A stretch of 64,000 nucleotides of DNA from Torreya grandis. Lineage: Eukaryota > Streptophyta > Pinopsida > Cupressales > Taxaceae. Every line of letters starts with the position of its first letter. The first letter of the stretch is position 1. A model generated the notes under the pieces. That model did not search any database and was not told the DNA's origin. It saw only the letters and a program-made list of their open reading frames with translations. Position numbers and translations under genes: made by a program. This document shows positions 24,346-36,249 of the stretch, piece after piece. Where the stretch lies: positions 764,501-828,500 of the forward strand of contig JARHVA010000639.1 in NCBI GenBank assembly GCA_037957365.1, in the 5' to 3' direction.

Positions 24346-25400
24346 ATGAGAACTCAAAAACAATAAGTATTATTAATCATTGTATCCAAACACATACTAC
24401 TAATAGTCCAACCCACTTCAGATAGGATCAAACAATGTTAAAAAGTGCAGGAGATTTCACCCAAAAAAAGTTTCTCCATTACTCATTAGTGGATATCCAA
24501 AAACTATCCAAACTTAAATCTATTTACTAAAAAAAGTCCCTTGGTGGAAACTTAAAAACCAACCACCACTGTAATTTGTTAAAAAATATGTCATTCATGC
24601 AAAAACATTTGTTAGTTGGCATCAACTCTTGGAAAAAGGATTTCAAATCATAAAACATTGGAAATATCATAAAATTTAAAATTTATTAAAGAGCTAATAA
24701 TTTTTTTCTTTTGAGTTTATCTAATTGAGTTTTTAGCATAATCCTGCAAGTACCACTTTTTAAATATGCTTTTTGGGGTTAGTGTTTTCTTTTGACCAGG
24801 TGATTAACAATTTTAGGTTTGATTTTGAAATAACAATTGAATATTAAGAATCAAGTAATGTTTGATTCCATCAGTAAAGTATTGTACTGTCTAAAATCAT
24901 GAGTAACAAACACATCATTTAATTCATTACATTCACATAGAAAATAGAGGAATGGATGAGATGATATATATGGACTAAAATACTTGACCATATATCTCTG
25001 GAATGCAAACATTATTTACATCTAATAAAGAATGTGTGATACATTTTTTTTATTAATGAAAGTAAATTTCAAATATATATCTAGAATACAAACAACACTG
25101 GTCATACCTTCAATATTTTTATTTTGTGATTGCTCATATAGTTCTTTTACCATAAATTTTTGTAACAAATATTTTACACAATATATTTGTAACACTCATA
25201 AAAAACTTTTCATTAGAGGCTTACAAGAATTGATTTGGGATCAAAACTTCATGATGCTAAAAATTATTAGAAATTTCTTGTGTATTGTTACTTGACTTTT
25301 CTTGATAAAAATTGCATGCTTCTGCTCAACACCACCATATACATCTTTTTCATCAATATGAAGCTTGTTTTTATTATGACTGGGTTTATGTTTTTGGAAG
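24346..25400. other. AT-rich spacer, no gene seen
   Basis: Short frames only. No recognised element on either strand. Confidence 0.45.
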
Positions 25401-26850
25401 GATACTAAAAGCATGGATCCTTAAATTATTCAATGATTTCTCTTTCTTAAGATGAAATGTCAATATATTATTTGGAGCATGGGTTAAAATATTATTCTTT
25501 TAGTGCTATATCATTCTCTTCTATCATATATACGAAATGATTACTCCCATGTACAACACTAAGAAATCATTCTTGCATTGCATCAACATTGTTCAGGTTT
25601 TGAACTGGGCTCATTCTTACATAAAACTCTAATAAAGTTTGAGAAGAAGTTGAAGAGAATGGAAAATACACTTTCTCTAATTCAGGAGTAACTTGATTCT
25701 CTTTAAAGGGAGGGGTAGAAAGAGAAATAATTGATTGCTAAAAAATATAACTCGTCATCAGAAGCCTCTAATATAACCAACCTAGAATAAACACATCATG
25801 ATGTTAAAAATCATCAAAATCTTCTTCTCATTGAATGATGTTGGTTTCTTGAGTTGGTAATTATAACTCCTCAAAATTATTCTACGTAGCTTTTGAAAGA
25901 TGTAAAATCTCACTGTTAAGACTAGGTATTGATTTTCCATCAATCATGACTTGAAGCTTTATAAAACACTTTAAATTTAGTGTCTTCATATCTTCTTCCC
26001 CATATGTCATGAATATTTTTATTTTTATAGGAAGACAAAGAAAATGTGAAGGATTGAGTTTATCATTAAGCCAAAAATCATCAAGAAGATCATCCATCTC
26101 TTAAAAAATCTTCATCAGAGGATTCTAAGAATTTATTTGGAATGAAAAATTTAGGCTATAAAACTCATTATAAATTTCATATACAATATATGTCACATTC
26201 ACTAACTCAATACCAAAGGAGATTCAAAGACACCATTGCATGCTATTTGTTCTTCAAGTTGAGTTTCCTTATTTTGTTCTTACATGAGGTGTAATATTCT
26301 CTGAAGTTAGTTCAAGAGAATCTTAGACTTGTTAACTTGTGAGTAACCTAACTTCATCTTTTTAGTCTGTATAATACTCTTCTTGATCTAATTTTGCAAT
26401 GACTTAATAGCATCATCATCAGTAGTTGTAAGAATCCTATCATCCCTTAGTTTATTAGGATTAAAAATATTTATTTGTTCACATCTTCTCTTTGCCACCA
26501 GATCTTTTTAAGATGGGTATATTATTGTTTCATTCTATATCTGTTAATGCTACCAATGTTTATAATCTTAAATCAGACCTTGGGCACAATCAACTAAATT
26601 TAAAATATCAAATGATAGATTAAATCCCATTATTTCCAAGTTCCATTTCAATAGAATCTCCAATATTTATTTAAAATGGGAATATACCCATTAGAGTTTA
26701 TAAATTGAATGTACCATGCATTATGGTTCAGAACATAGTTACTAAAACATGTTAGTATGTTTTCCAACAACCAGTGACATGATTTTGTAACATCAGAGAA
26801 ATCATCATGAAGATTTAATATTCTTCTAGATTTGAAAGAAGAATTTTACT
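25400..26850 (-). other. Possible pararetrovirus-like or gypsy-like remnant, minus strand
   Basis: The minus strand shows an extended, stop-interrupted coding flavour. One 71-codon open stretch lies at 25882-26097. A Trp-rich segment sits near 26640-26720, another Trp-Trp segment near 26490, and a Gln/Lys-rich, coiled-coil-like segment near 26290-26420. This general make-up recalls coat-like regions of plant Caulimoviridae-type endogenous sequences or of some Ty3-gypsy relatives. No protease, reverse transcriptase or zinc knuckle is visible, so the assignment is weak. It may be an unrelated decayed gene. Confidence 0.25.
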
Positions 26851-28001
26851 TATATCATTTACATTTTTAGAGGTTTTTGAGTAATTTTTACTAGAAATCA
26901 TAAAAAGGAAATAAAAATGGAAATGGAGAAAGATGAAAATGGAAGAAAAATGCAAAAATATGGGGATGAAGGTTAGAAACCTAAAATAGAATAAACAAAG
27001 AGTACTTAGATAAAAATATATATAAATAGGAAATCTTTCTATTCACATGAAAATTAAAATAAGAACAACTGAGGTAATGGGAACAAAAAGTTTTCTAAAA
27101 GCACAAAGAATATTCTTGAATCATATTTCATGCATGTGGACAAAGACTATTGACCATTCATAGAGATTCACAAAATAAATTTTGCAATATCAAAACTTCA
27201 GATAAAATGATTAAAAATATATTGTTTGATGGCTTCTCCATCAATGAAAAATAATCTAAATGTCATAAAATAAAAATACTAAAACCTACAAATCATGAAA
27301 TTGATCTCACCAATTTGTTGTTATTCTATTTATAATTTAATAAAAATATATATAACAAAAATAATTGCAGCCTATCCTTCTCCTAGAGATGGAATAAATA
27401 AGAACCCTTTCATTAATATATGATTATTCTTTTGTACACATTTTTATTGCAAAAAGGAAGTTGAACATCTAACCTTTGAGCTAACTCAACTTAAAGCCTC
27501 ACTCACCGTAATTAGAGTTTTCTTGCATTTTATTTGTATTATCTGAGAATTTTAATAAAATTAAATGCAATTTAAATTTTATATTTAACAATACTAATTA
27601 ATTATAAATATAATTAATTTAATTCCAACTGATAACTCTAAATATTTAGATCCTAATTTTGTTAAATCAAATTGATGTTAAATTATATAATTGTTAACTA
27701 CTAGTTAAGTTTTACATTTGTGGGTGATTTTAACATTAATATATACAGTTCTGACCATTTTGGAATGCTTTATTTGTTCCCTTTTACGATTTCAAATAAC
27801 ATTTAATTAAATATTATAAGAATTAATATGATTTAATATTATAAAGTTATTAAAATCTAGTCTGGACTCATTAACAATAGCTCTTGAATTTACCCCATGA
27901 CAATTGTACCTTTTCGGTTTTTTTAGATTATTTTAAACTATGTGGACATGTTAAACGTTGTTCATTGGAAAATAGAGCCAACATATATTCATCCTATAAA
28001 T
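26851..28001. other. AT-rich spacer, no gene seen
   Basis: Non-coding in all frames as far as I can see. It ends at the 5' LTR of copia B. Confidence 0.45.
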
Positions 28002-28283
28002 TGTTTGAAGTCATAATTTATTCCATATTATTTTTAGTAAGTTTGTTTTGCATTATTTTTGTGTTCTTCCTTTGTATCAGCTGGAAGTTGTTAGGAACGT
28101 ATAAAAATAGAAAGATATATTATTATACACTCAGTCAAAGACCTCTTTATGTAGAGGCATATTGTAAGCAAGTTGCATTAAGAAATAGACGCAGCAGTAG
28201 CTGTTTTGGTGTCCAAAGTGAAGCAATTAGAAAGGGCAGCAACATTGTGTTTTCTTGTGTGATCTAATTATTTTTGGCTCTCA
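28002..28283 (+). repeat. 5' LTR of copia B
   Basis: Begins tgtttgaagtcataattta and ends ttggctctca. TATAAAAATA near 28101 may be its promoter. It aligns with the 3' LTR through tttatgtagaggcatattgt and tgatctaattatttttggct. Confidence 0.9.
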
Positions 28284-28286
28284 GTC

Positions 28287-28299
28287 TCGTATCAGACCC
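28287..28299 (+). promoter_or_regulatory. Primer-binding site of copia B
   Basis: tcgtatcagaccc, three bases after the 5' LTR, is a decayed TGGTATCAGAGC-type site complementary to initiator tRNA-Met. Confidence 0.7.
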
Positions 28300-29332
28300 A
28301 GCTTAACAGCCTGGCTTTGGAGAGCGCAGCTGGAGGGAGGAATAAAGGTGTAGAAGTAGTTGTTTGGTGTTATCAGTGGAAGATCGAAAGAGATCATTAC
28401 TGCAATGAAGAAGAGAGCAGTCAGCACCTCGTGGAGAAGCATTTGAAGGAGAACTCAGCCGCTCAGACATAGCGTTGTAAGAGCCAGCATCCAGTCACTG
28501 CCAATAAGTAGCCGGTAGATAAGACAAGGAAAACAAGATCATGGAATGGAGTGATCTGAATAATAATAATAAAATAACACAGCCAGCATTGCAAGGACGC
28601 GTTGGAATCTACTGTTAGGAGGAAGCATCATAGATATGATCGCTCAGTCTAAAGGAGACTTATCAGCAAGTCGTGGAGCTGTGAGGAGTGCACAACTATA
28701 GTCTGTAATCCACCATGAAGAAACCACAGATCATGGGAAATTGTTAGAAAAGGCAGCAGTGGAAGAAAGAGCATCTTGTACAAGTGGCAAACGTCCAAAG
28801 GAAAGATCTTAGCATAGAGAAGAAAAATAAAGATTTAAGAGAAAATTGATGGTGCCAACCAGGTACCATCCATTCTCCAAGTAAGTACTAATCCTATCCC
28901 TACCTTATATGTCACTACTATTCCTAGTTTGATAGCAGAAAGTATAGCGAGGCCTATTGCACCTTTAAGCATAACATTGGGAATTAACTTGTCTGAATTG
29001 ATACCTCCAATCTGATAATAGCTCCGTAGTGTGTTAGTTTCTTTGTAAATTTCCTATTCCATGGTAAAACCTAATGGACAGTTCAGGTAACCTCTCGTAC
29101 ATGTCATATCAATAACATCAGGAGTTGTAATTTGTGATGCATTACTCACCCTATCTGCCAAGATTCTCTATATTGGTTCAAGCCTCTGGTTTCAAGTTTG
29201 TAGAAATCAAGGCCGAGCTACTGACTATTTGAACTAGAGTGTAGGAAATCAGTGCATGATAGAAGAGCCAAAAGTTTCTTTAAAAAACCCGTGTAAAAAC
29301 CCTATAAAAGAGGCAAAGCCCAAATCCAAAGG
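28300..29332 (+). other. Untranslated leader of copia B
   Basis: About 1 kb between primer site and gag with no substantial frame. Purine-rich and less AT-rich than the flanks (aagagagcagtcagcacctc, ggaggaagcatcat). It probably holds the packaging and dimer signals of the element, which I cannot delimit. Confidence 0.6.
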
Positions 29333-30240
29333 ATGGTTAGATTAGAAGGTAAAAGTTGGCAGCGTCCGCCTACATTTGATGGACAAAACTATGATATATG
29401 GCCAAAGAAGATGAGGATGATTTTGGTGGCTAATGACTTATTGGAGTATGTGATCACCAGTTTCACAGATGTGACCGATCACGCAACGTACAATGTATTG
29501 ACAAATGCCCAGAAGACCTAGTTGAAGGAGAATTGGAGGAAGGATGCAAAAGCATTGAATATGATAGAGATGACAATGGAAGAAGCCATATATCTATGAA
29601 TTTTGTAACAAATTACGCAAAGGAAGCATGGCAAATCCTTCAAAATTCCTACTGAGGTACTAATAAAGTACAATTAGTAAAACTCTAAATGATTAGAAAA
29701 GAATTTGAAACATTGCAAATGAATGATAGTGAGTCTATTTTTGAGTTTCATACTAGAATCTCTATCTTAACAAATCAATTAATAGTTAATAGTGAAACAA
29801 TAAATGACCAAAGGATCATTGAAAAGATCCTTAGGAGTTTGCCTTTGAGATATGATCCAATTTTCATAGCTATTGAGGAGGCGAAAGACCTCTCAAGGAT
29901 GACAATGGATGAATTGGTTGAATAGATCCATACCTTCTTCCCTAGTGCAAGCCTTCAAGGTTTAGGCTAGTCTCAGAGCCATGGGGAGAGGAAGAGAAAC
30001 CAAAGGCAAAAGCTTCAGATGTAGAGGAATAGGAAGGAAATACTATGGAAAATCAAGTTTAGACAGTCAAGGAGCATACATCTCCTAACTAAACTTCCAA
30101 GACAAGAAAAAGAGTAGCTCTTCAAATCAAAGGTATGATAAAAGTAATATTCAGTGCTATTATTATCATACGTATGGCCATTTTACCAGTGAATGTAGAA
30201 AGAGGCAATATAACCAATCACATCAAAATACATATGTAGC
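29333..30240 (+). pseudogene. Copia B gag, broken
   Basis: Starts at the ATG at 29333. PPTFDGQNYDIWPKKMRMIL is followed by LTNAQKT and a stop. A second open piece (29689-29925) contains FEFHTRISILTNQL and ILRSLPLRYDPIFIAIEEAK, typical of UBN2-type copia gag. A degenerate knuckle near 30150 reads CYYYHTYGHFTSEC with Tyr for the second Cys, the same change as in copia A. Stops are TAG, TAA and TGA. Confidence 0.85.
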
Positions 30241-30319
30241 CACTTAGAATGTAAGTGAACTTGAACATTTTCCAAACATGTTCATTATATGTAATGTTGT
30301 TGAGCAGAGTAGTGCTGAG

Positions 30320-32440
30320 GTATGATATTTGGATAGTGCATGTAGAAATAACATAATTGGTAATGATAATCTATTTTCCTCCATTGATAATAATATTCAA
30401 TCTGATATTAATATTGGGAACAATGAAAGAGTTCATGTTATTGGTAGAGGAACTGTCATAATCTACACCAAGCAAGGTGAGAGGAGAGCAATCTAGGATG
30501 TCTATTATGCTCCAAATTTTAAACATAATTTGTTGAGTATAGGACAGTTGGTTCAAAAGGGATATAAAGTCTTGATGTAAAATGGAGAGTGCAAAATATT
30601 TGACAAGGAAGGAAGCAAGAACATTATAGCTATAGTTTAGATGACAAGGAACTGAATGTTTCCTCTCAAGATGCAAATTGATCCTCTCAGGAGTACAGCA
30701 GTAATGCATCAAGCAACCTTCAAGATAGTCATGAAAGACACATCTAGACTCTCACATTTGATTTATATTTAGTTAAGTTTTTATGGATTAGATCTTTTAT
30801 CAAAGAAGAATACATTTATAGGTCTACCAAGAATAGTAGACCCTGAAAGAAGATGTGAATCATGCATTCTAGGGAAATAACATAGGCAACCTTTTCAATT
30901 AGGAATGTCTAGAAGGGCAAAAACACCTTTAAAATTGATACACTCATATTTGTGTGGCCTAATTAAAACTCTCACCCACTCTAAGAATGCATATTTATTA
31001 ACTTTCATAGATGATTATAGTAGGAAAATTGGGGTTCATTTCCTAAAGAATAAGTCTAATACATTTGAGAAGTTCAGGTGGTTTAAGACATTGGTTAAAA
31101 AATAGGTGGATATTTCATCAAGGCATTGAGATTAGATAGAGGGTGAAGTTGTAGCAATAATAGTGTATTTTTTGAACCGGTGTACCACCAAGGTTGTTTG
31201 GAACATGACTCCATAAGAAGCATGGACAAATAAAAAGTATAGTATTGAGCATCTAAGAATATTTAGGTGTGTGGCATATGCACATATGCAAAAGAAAAAG
31301 ATGCATAAATTTGATGATAAAGGAGAAAAGTGTATCTTTGTTGGATATTGTGAAGACACTAAAGCATAAAAATTGTTCAACCCTATTACAAATAAGGTTT
31401 TGATTAGCAGGGATATTGAATTCATTGGAAATGAATCATGGGATGGCACTATTGACACTACATCAGGTATCTCATAATCGATACTCAGAGATGATGGAAA
31501 TGAAGATGATCAAATTTAATAAGTCATAGATTAGTAAGGTGAACCATCAACAACACCTTCATCACCTTCACAATATGATCCCCAATTAAGCAACTCCAGT
31601 AATAGTTCAGATCCAACTCTTGCTTCTCTTATGCCTAGAAAGACAAGGATCTTGAGGGAGATATATTATGACTCAAGGTATGATGATGAAAATTTAAATT
31701 CTACTTTATTTTCTCTAGATGAACCTACATGTTTTGAATAAGCAGTGAAAGAAGAAAAATGGTGTAAACCCATGAATGAGGAAATTGATACAATAGAAAG
31801 AAACAAAACATGGGAGTTAGCTTATTTACCTAAGGTTAAATACATGATTGGATTGAAGTGGGTCTCCAATGCCAAGAGCATGTCAAAATGTAAAATTGAT
31901 AGATACAAATAAATATTAGTTATTAAGGGATACAAATAACAACTTGGTAGAGACTATAATGAGACTTATGCTCCTATTGTAAGAATGAAAACTATGGGGG
32001 TTGTCTTAGGAATAACTACCTAGTACAAGTGGAAGGTATATCAAATGGATGTGAAGTCTACCTTCTTGAATAGAGTAATCAAAGAATAAGTTTATGTTGA
32101 TCAACCACCTGGATATGAAGTACCAAGAAAAAAAAACAAGGTGTATAGGCTCAAGAAAGAAATCTATGGGCTTAAACAAGCACCAAAGACTTGGTATAGT
32201 AGAATTGACTCATATTTTACTACCAATGGTTTCAACAAAAGTAGTAGATAGCCCACACTTTACATCAATGAGAGCCATGATAAAATTTTTATTACTTTAT
32301 TATATGTATAAGATATAATCTTCATAGGAAATGATGATGTTTTTATTGGTGAGTTAAAAAAAGAAATGAAAATGGAATTTAAAATGATAGCCTTAGGTTT
32401 ATTAGGATATTTTCATGGTATATAAGTACAGCAAATGGAT
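30320..32440 (+). pseudogene. Copia B protease, integrase and RT, broken
   Basis: Protease site YLDSACRNN near 30328, with Ala for the active-site Gly. The pre-integrase Cys motif is RCESCILGK (about 30850). The integrase N-terminal part is open at 30905-31105 and contains LTFIDDYSRKIGVHFLKNKS. Near 31130-31155 the sequence jumps from LRLDRG to VYFLNRCTTKVVW. The middle of the catalytic core, including the third acidic residue, is missing. RT shows YKWKVYQMDVKSTFLN (about 32020), VYRLKKEIYGLKQAPKTWY (about 32143) and a YVDD-type motif with a stop in place of its first Asp (about 32306). Confidence 0.85.
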
Positions 32441-32463
32441 CATGGCATGTTCATTATCAGTCT

Positions 32464-33250
32464 ATGTATGCTTCAAAAATATTAAAGAGGCTCAAAATGT
32501 TGAACAACAAACTTACACCAACACCAACCACTACAAGTCTCAAATTGAGTAAGGAAGATTGCAAATATGAGGTGAATCCAACTTTATATAAGAGCATGGT
32601 GGGTAGCTTCATGTATTTAACAACATCTAGGCCTGATATAGTATATGAAGTAAGTTTGATTTCTATATTTATGGAAACATCTAAGGATACACATTGGCAA
32701 GAAAGTAAGAGAATTATAAGATATGCCAATGCAAATAAGAACTATGGAATTATTTATACTACATCAAGTGATTTTGATCTAGTTGGCTATACAGATAGAG
32801 ACTGGGTAGGAAGTGTAGATGATAGGAAAAGCACATTAGGTTATGTGTTTCACATGGGTTTAGGATCCATTTCTTTGACATCTAAGAAGCAACCTATAGT
32901 TTATCTTTCTATAGTAGAAGCTGAATATATTATAGCAAATGTAGTATCATGTCAATGTATTTGGCTAAGGAGAGTCTTAGTAGATTTGAAGAAAGAACAA
33001 ACAGATGACACAATCATATTTTATGATAGTATATATTCAATAGTATTGATGAAGAATCAAGCATTTCATGGATGAAACAAGTACATATAAATTCATTATC
33101 ACTTCATAAGACGATTGGTAGAAGATGATGAAATCAAATTAGCATTCTATAGATGTGAAGATCAATTAGCAGACATCTTCATGAAGGCACTAGTGAAGGA
33201 TACCTTCGAGCATTTGAGAGGAAATCTAGGAGTAATGGATGTTGTAATAG
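32464..33250 (+). pseudogene. Copia B RNase H and C-terminal region
   Basis: Open for 203 codons (32464-33075). Copia signatures: NPTLYKSMVGSFMYLTTSRP, LVGYTDRDWVGSVDDRKST, LGYVFHMGLGSISLTSKKQP, VEAEYIIANVVSCQCIWL. A TGA then interrupts FHG/NKYI, and the expected HYHFIRRLVEDDEIKLAF and DQLADIFMKALVKD follow. In the RNase H motif the first Asp of TDRDW is kept. Length and motifs match the normal C-terminus of copia pol. Its open state is probably chance. Confidence 0.85.
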
Positions 33251-33274
33251 TTAATGGAATAAATTAATGGGGGG

Positions 33275-33555
33275 TGTTGGAAGTCAGAATGTATTCCATA
33301 CTATTTTTAGGAAGTCTATTTTGCATTATTTTTTGTTCTACCTTTGTATCAGTTGGATGTTGTTAGGAATGTCTAAAAATAAAAAGATCTATTATTCTAC
33401 TCTTTTTCAAAGACATCTTTATGTAGAGGCATATTGTAATCAAGTTGCATTAAGAAATAGATGTAATAGTATTTGTTTTGGTGTCTATAGCTAAATAATC
33501 AGAAAGTGCAGCAACACTGTGTTTTCTTATGTGATCTAATTATTTTTGGCTCTCA
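33275..33555 (+). repeat. 3' LTR of copia B
   Basis: A purine tract attaatgggggg comes directly before tgttggaagtcagaatg. Ends ttggctctca like the 5' LTR. Substitutions are frequent, so the insertion is old. Confidence 0.9.
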
Positions 33556-36190
33556 CAATTTCCTAGATACCTTTGATGATAATTTGAATTCAGTTACTTA
33601 TAGGTGTGTAATTAGACATTTTATCCCAATGTTAAAAAAAAGGAATAACAATCGTCAATTTATTGTTTGATAGTTTTATCCCATGTTTTATGAGCTATGG
33701 TTATATGCCTATATTATTGTATGGATGATTTATAATCCTATTGTTTTAGTATCCATTAGATTAAAACACCATCCACATAATTTCTTATTAATGTGTCTAA
33801 AATTATTCACAGATGTATTAGGATAAATTATAATTTCAAAGTACATTATTCTCTTGTAATCAATTGAGTTAATACAAAAAAAATAAGGTTGATATGCTAT
33901 TTTGTTTTTGTAAAAATAACTTTTTCAAGGTAAAATTATCATGAATTGTGTGTAGGCAAGTTTTTTAGTTTCTATTATAACTTAATTTTATGTTAGCATA
34001 GTTTATTTTGAATTTTATCAATCTATTTTGTGTTCATATTTAAAATTTAAAGAAACTATTTAAATTAGTATAAGGTAAGAAATTATGTTACTTAAATGTC
34101 TTTTCATATTAGTTTTCAACTCAATGTTCTCTTTGAATGTTGTGCATAAAAATTTATAACTTTGTGTTTAATAGGATATTTTTTATAGGTTTATTTTTTT
34201 ATTAATCATTAGAGTCAAAGGAAATTATTGAAATTCGGGTTAGGCCATCAATTGACATAAGTAGGTTCAGGAAATAATGGTTGATTAACTTTGAGATTCC
34301 ATAACTATAAATATCCCACTCAACTCTCTGCCTCCATATTTATTGAGTTAGAGTGGAAGAGGGCAATATAAACTATTTATAATTGATGATTGATCAATAG
34401 TTTGAGGAGGTAAAAGGAAACGTATTCAATGAAATTGACCATTTTTGGCTTCTATTGGACATTAATATCTAAATCAAATAGAAATATTGTATTGATATAT
34501 TTTTTTTCTTTTTAAGTTTAAGAAAAATTTGAATGTGATAATTTGTTTGAATATATATAAACACTCTTCAGATTCTCCTTATTTTAAAGATTTATTTTTT
34601 AGTTTAAAAAAATTATTAAGACACACTGATTATATAATGTTTGTTGTAATTTGAAATGAGTTGTTTTTCTTAATTTTTTCAATGAGGGTTAGTTTAAAAT
34701 TTTTAATTGAAGAGTGTATTATTATTAATAAAAAATAATATAGTACACCGTTGATTGCACAAAATAATGGGTGGAAGAGATAACTCCCTATAAGGTAAAA
34801 CACATTTAGATAAAAGAAGCCTCAAGAGTGAACTTAAATCACAACGTTAAAATTAACATTTTAAAATTCTAAATGCCATAAAAATTTAGTTTTAATAATA
34901 TTTAAAAAATTAATAAAAAATAATAATCAAACACAAATATAAAGACCATTTTGTAGCATCAACAAACATGGTAATCAAAGGAGGCAGGGGAGGGGGACAA
35001 TTAGGTTTGTCCCCCCAACCACTAATGTTTAGATGATATTTTGTCTTAGGGATGAGATCCCACCCATTATTTTAATAATTTACTTCATAATCCTCGACGC
35101 ATCAAGAGGGGGAAATGGAAAGATCTAGGTTAGGAAACTTGACCTAAGGAGGAGGATCACCCCAATCTATGTCACCACCATGTCTAAGATGGTTAAACAT
35201 GTCACTTATGAACAAGAAAATTTACATATATGGGAGATTAGTATCATGTTAGTCAATAAATCAAATCAAAATAAACACACTAAAATTTAACACCTCTATC
35301 CTTGACACTTAAAGAGCTAGAGAACTACACAAATAACTATCAAAATGAAAGAAAAACAAGAGATTTTACCTTCTATGAGAGTAAGTTTTATGAGTTGCCC
35401 ATGGAATGATGTTCTTGGCTATGTATTTAATAAATAATTTTTAGTGAAGCTCCATTGCTCCACCTCTCCTTGGCACCTTGATAATGTTGGTTGGCTTTGG
35501 CTTGGCTTGGCTTATGAAATGGGCATGGTAACACTACAGTGAAGTTTTTTGGAGGTATTTTGGCATAATAACATTGCAAATAAAAAACTTATGGATCAAT
35601 GGGTGAGGCCTTGTATTCATAGCCTCCAAAATTAACTCTAACTCAAGTGTAGTTAGGTTAGAATTAACCACAGTTGAGTTTGAACTAACACTAGGTGAGT
35701 TAAGGCTAATCCTAGTTGATTAAGGAGGGGACAAACCATTAATATTTTTAATTAATAGGCATGACTCATAAATATATATATTTTTTAATATTTTATGAGT
35801 GATTGACAACTCATAAAAGATGATGTCATCTTTTCAAAGTTTTGTGTGATGTCATGATGATGTCATTAATCTAGATTTATGAAATTATAAAAATAGAAAT
35901 TCACCAATCAATTATCCATGGGATTTTCACCTATGAATTTATTTATATTTAACTGATTAAGTAATTTTGATCAGGGTAATTTATATCTCTAATTTTTTGA
36001 CAATTTATCCCTCACACATGATCAAAATGGTTAGGCTGCTAGGTTGCAACATGACTAGAGATGAATTAGAGAAAGATGATGAATTCATATAATTCATTAA
36101 CCTAATTAAGGATACATTTACATGGATTAGAAGATGCACATGATGTGCACTAATGAATTAGAGCATTCTAGTGATTTCTAGGTTTAACTT
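33556..36190. other. AT-rich spacer, no gene seen
   Basis: About 2.6 kb without recognisable domains. Around 34960-35220 and 35640-35730 the base composition is more even (ggaggcaggggagggggac; repeated agttagg/gagttaag motifs), but no frame or family can be named. Confidence 0.4.
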
Positions 36191-36249
36191 GCATTGTTTG
36201 CAAGAAGTTTCTCTAGTGTATGTGTAGACATGAAAGTGTCCAAAAAGGA

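Larger units (their letters stand above)
28002..33555 (+). mobile_element. Ty1-copia retrotransposon B, inactive
   Basis: Short LTRs (28002-28283 and 33275-33555) flank a primer site, a leader of about 1 kb and gag-protease-integrase-RT-RNase H in copia order. The integrase core is deleted and RT is broken, but the RNase H part is open for 203 codons. The flanking 5-mers (taaat and caatt) match at three positions only. It is related to copia A, sharing domain wording such as LRIFRCVAYAHMQ, but has different LTRs. Confidence 0.9.

Noticed and set aside
27450..27520. tRNA-like wording on the minus strand (gagttagctcaaaggtta, gttcaacttcc)
   Set aside because: Box A and box B would be only about 14 bases apart, too close for a tRNA or SINE head.
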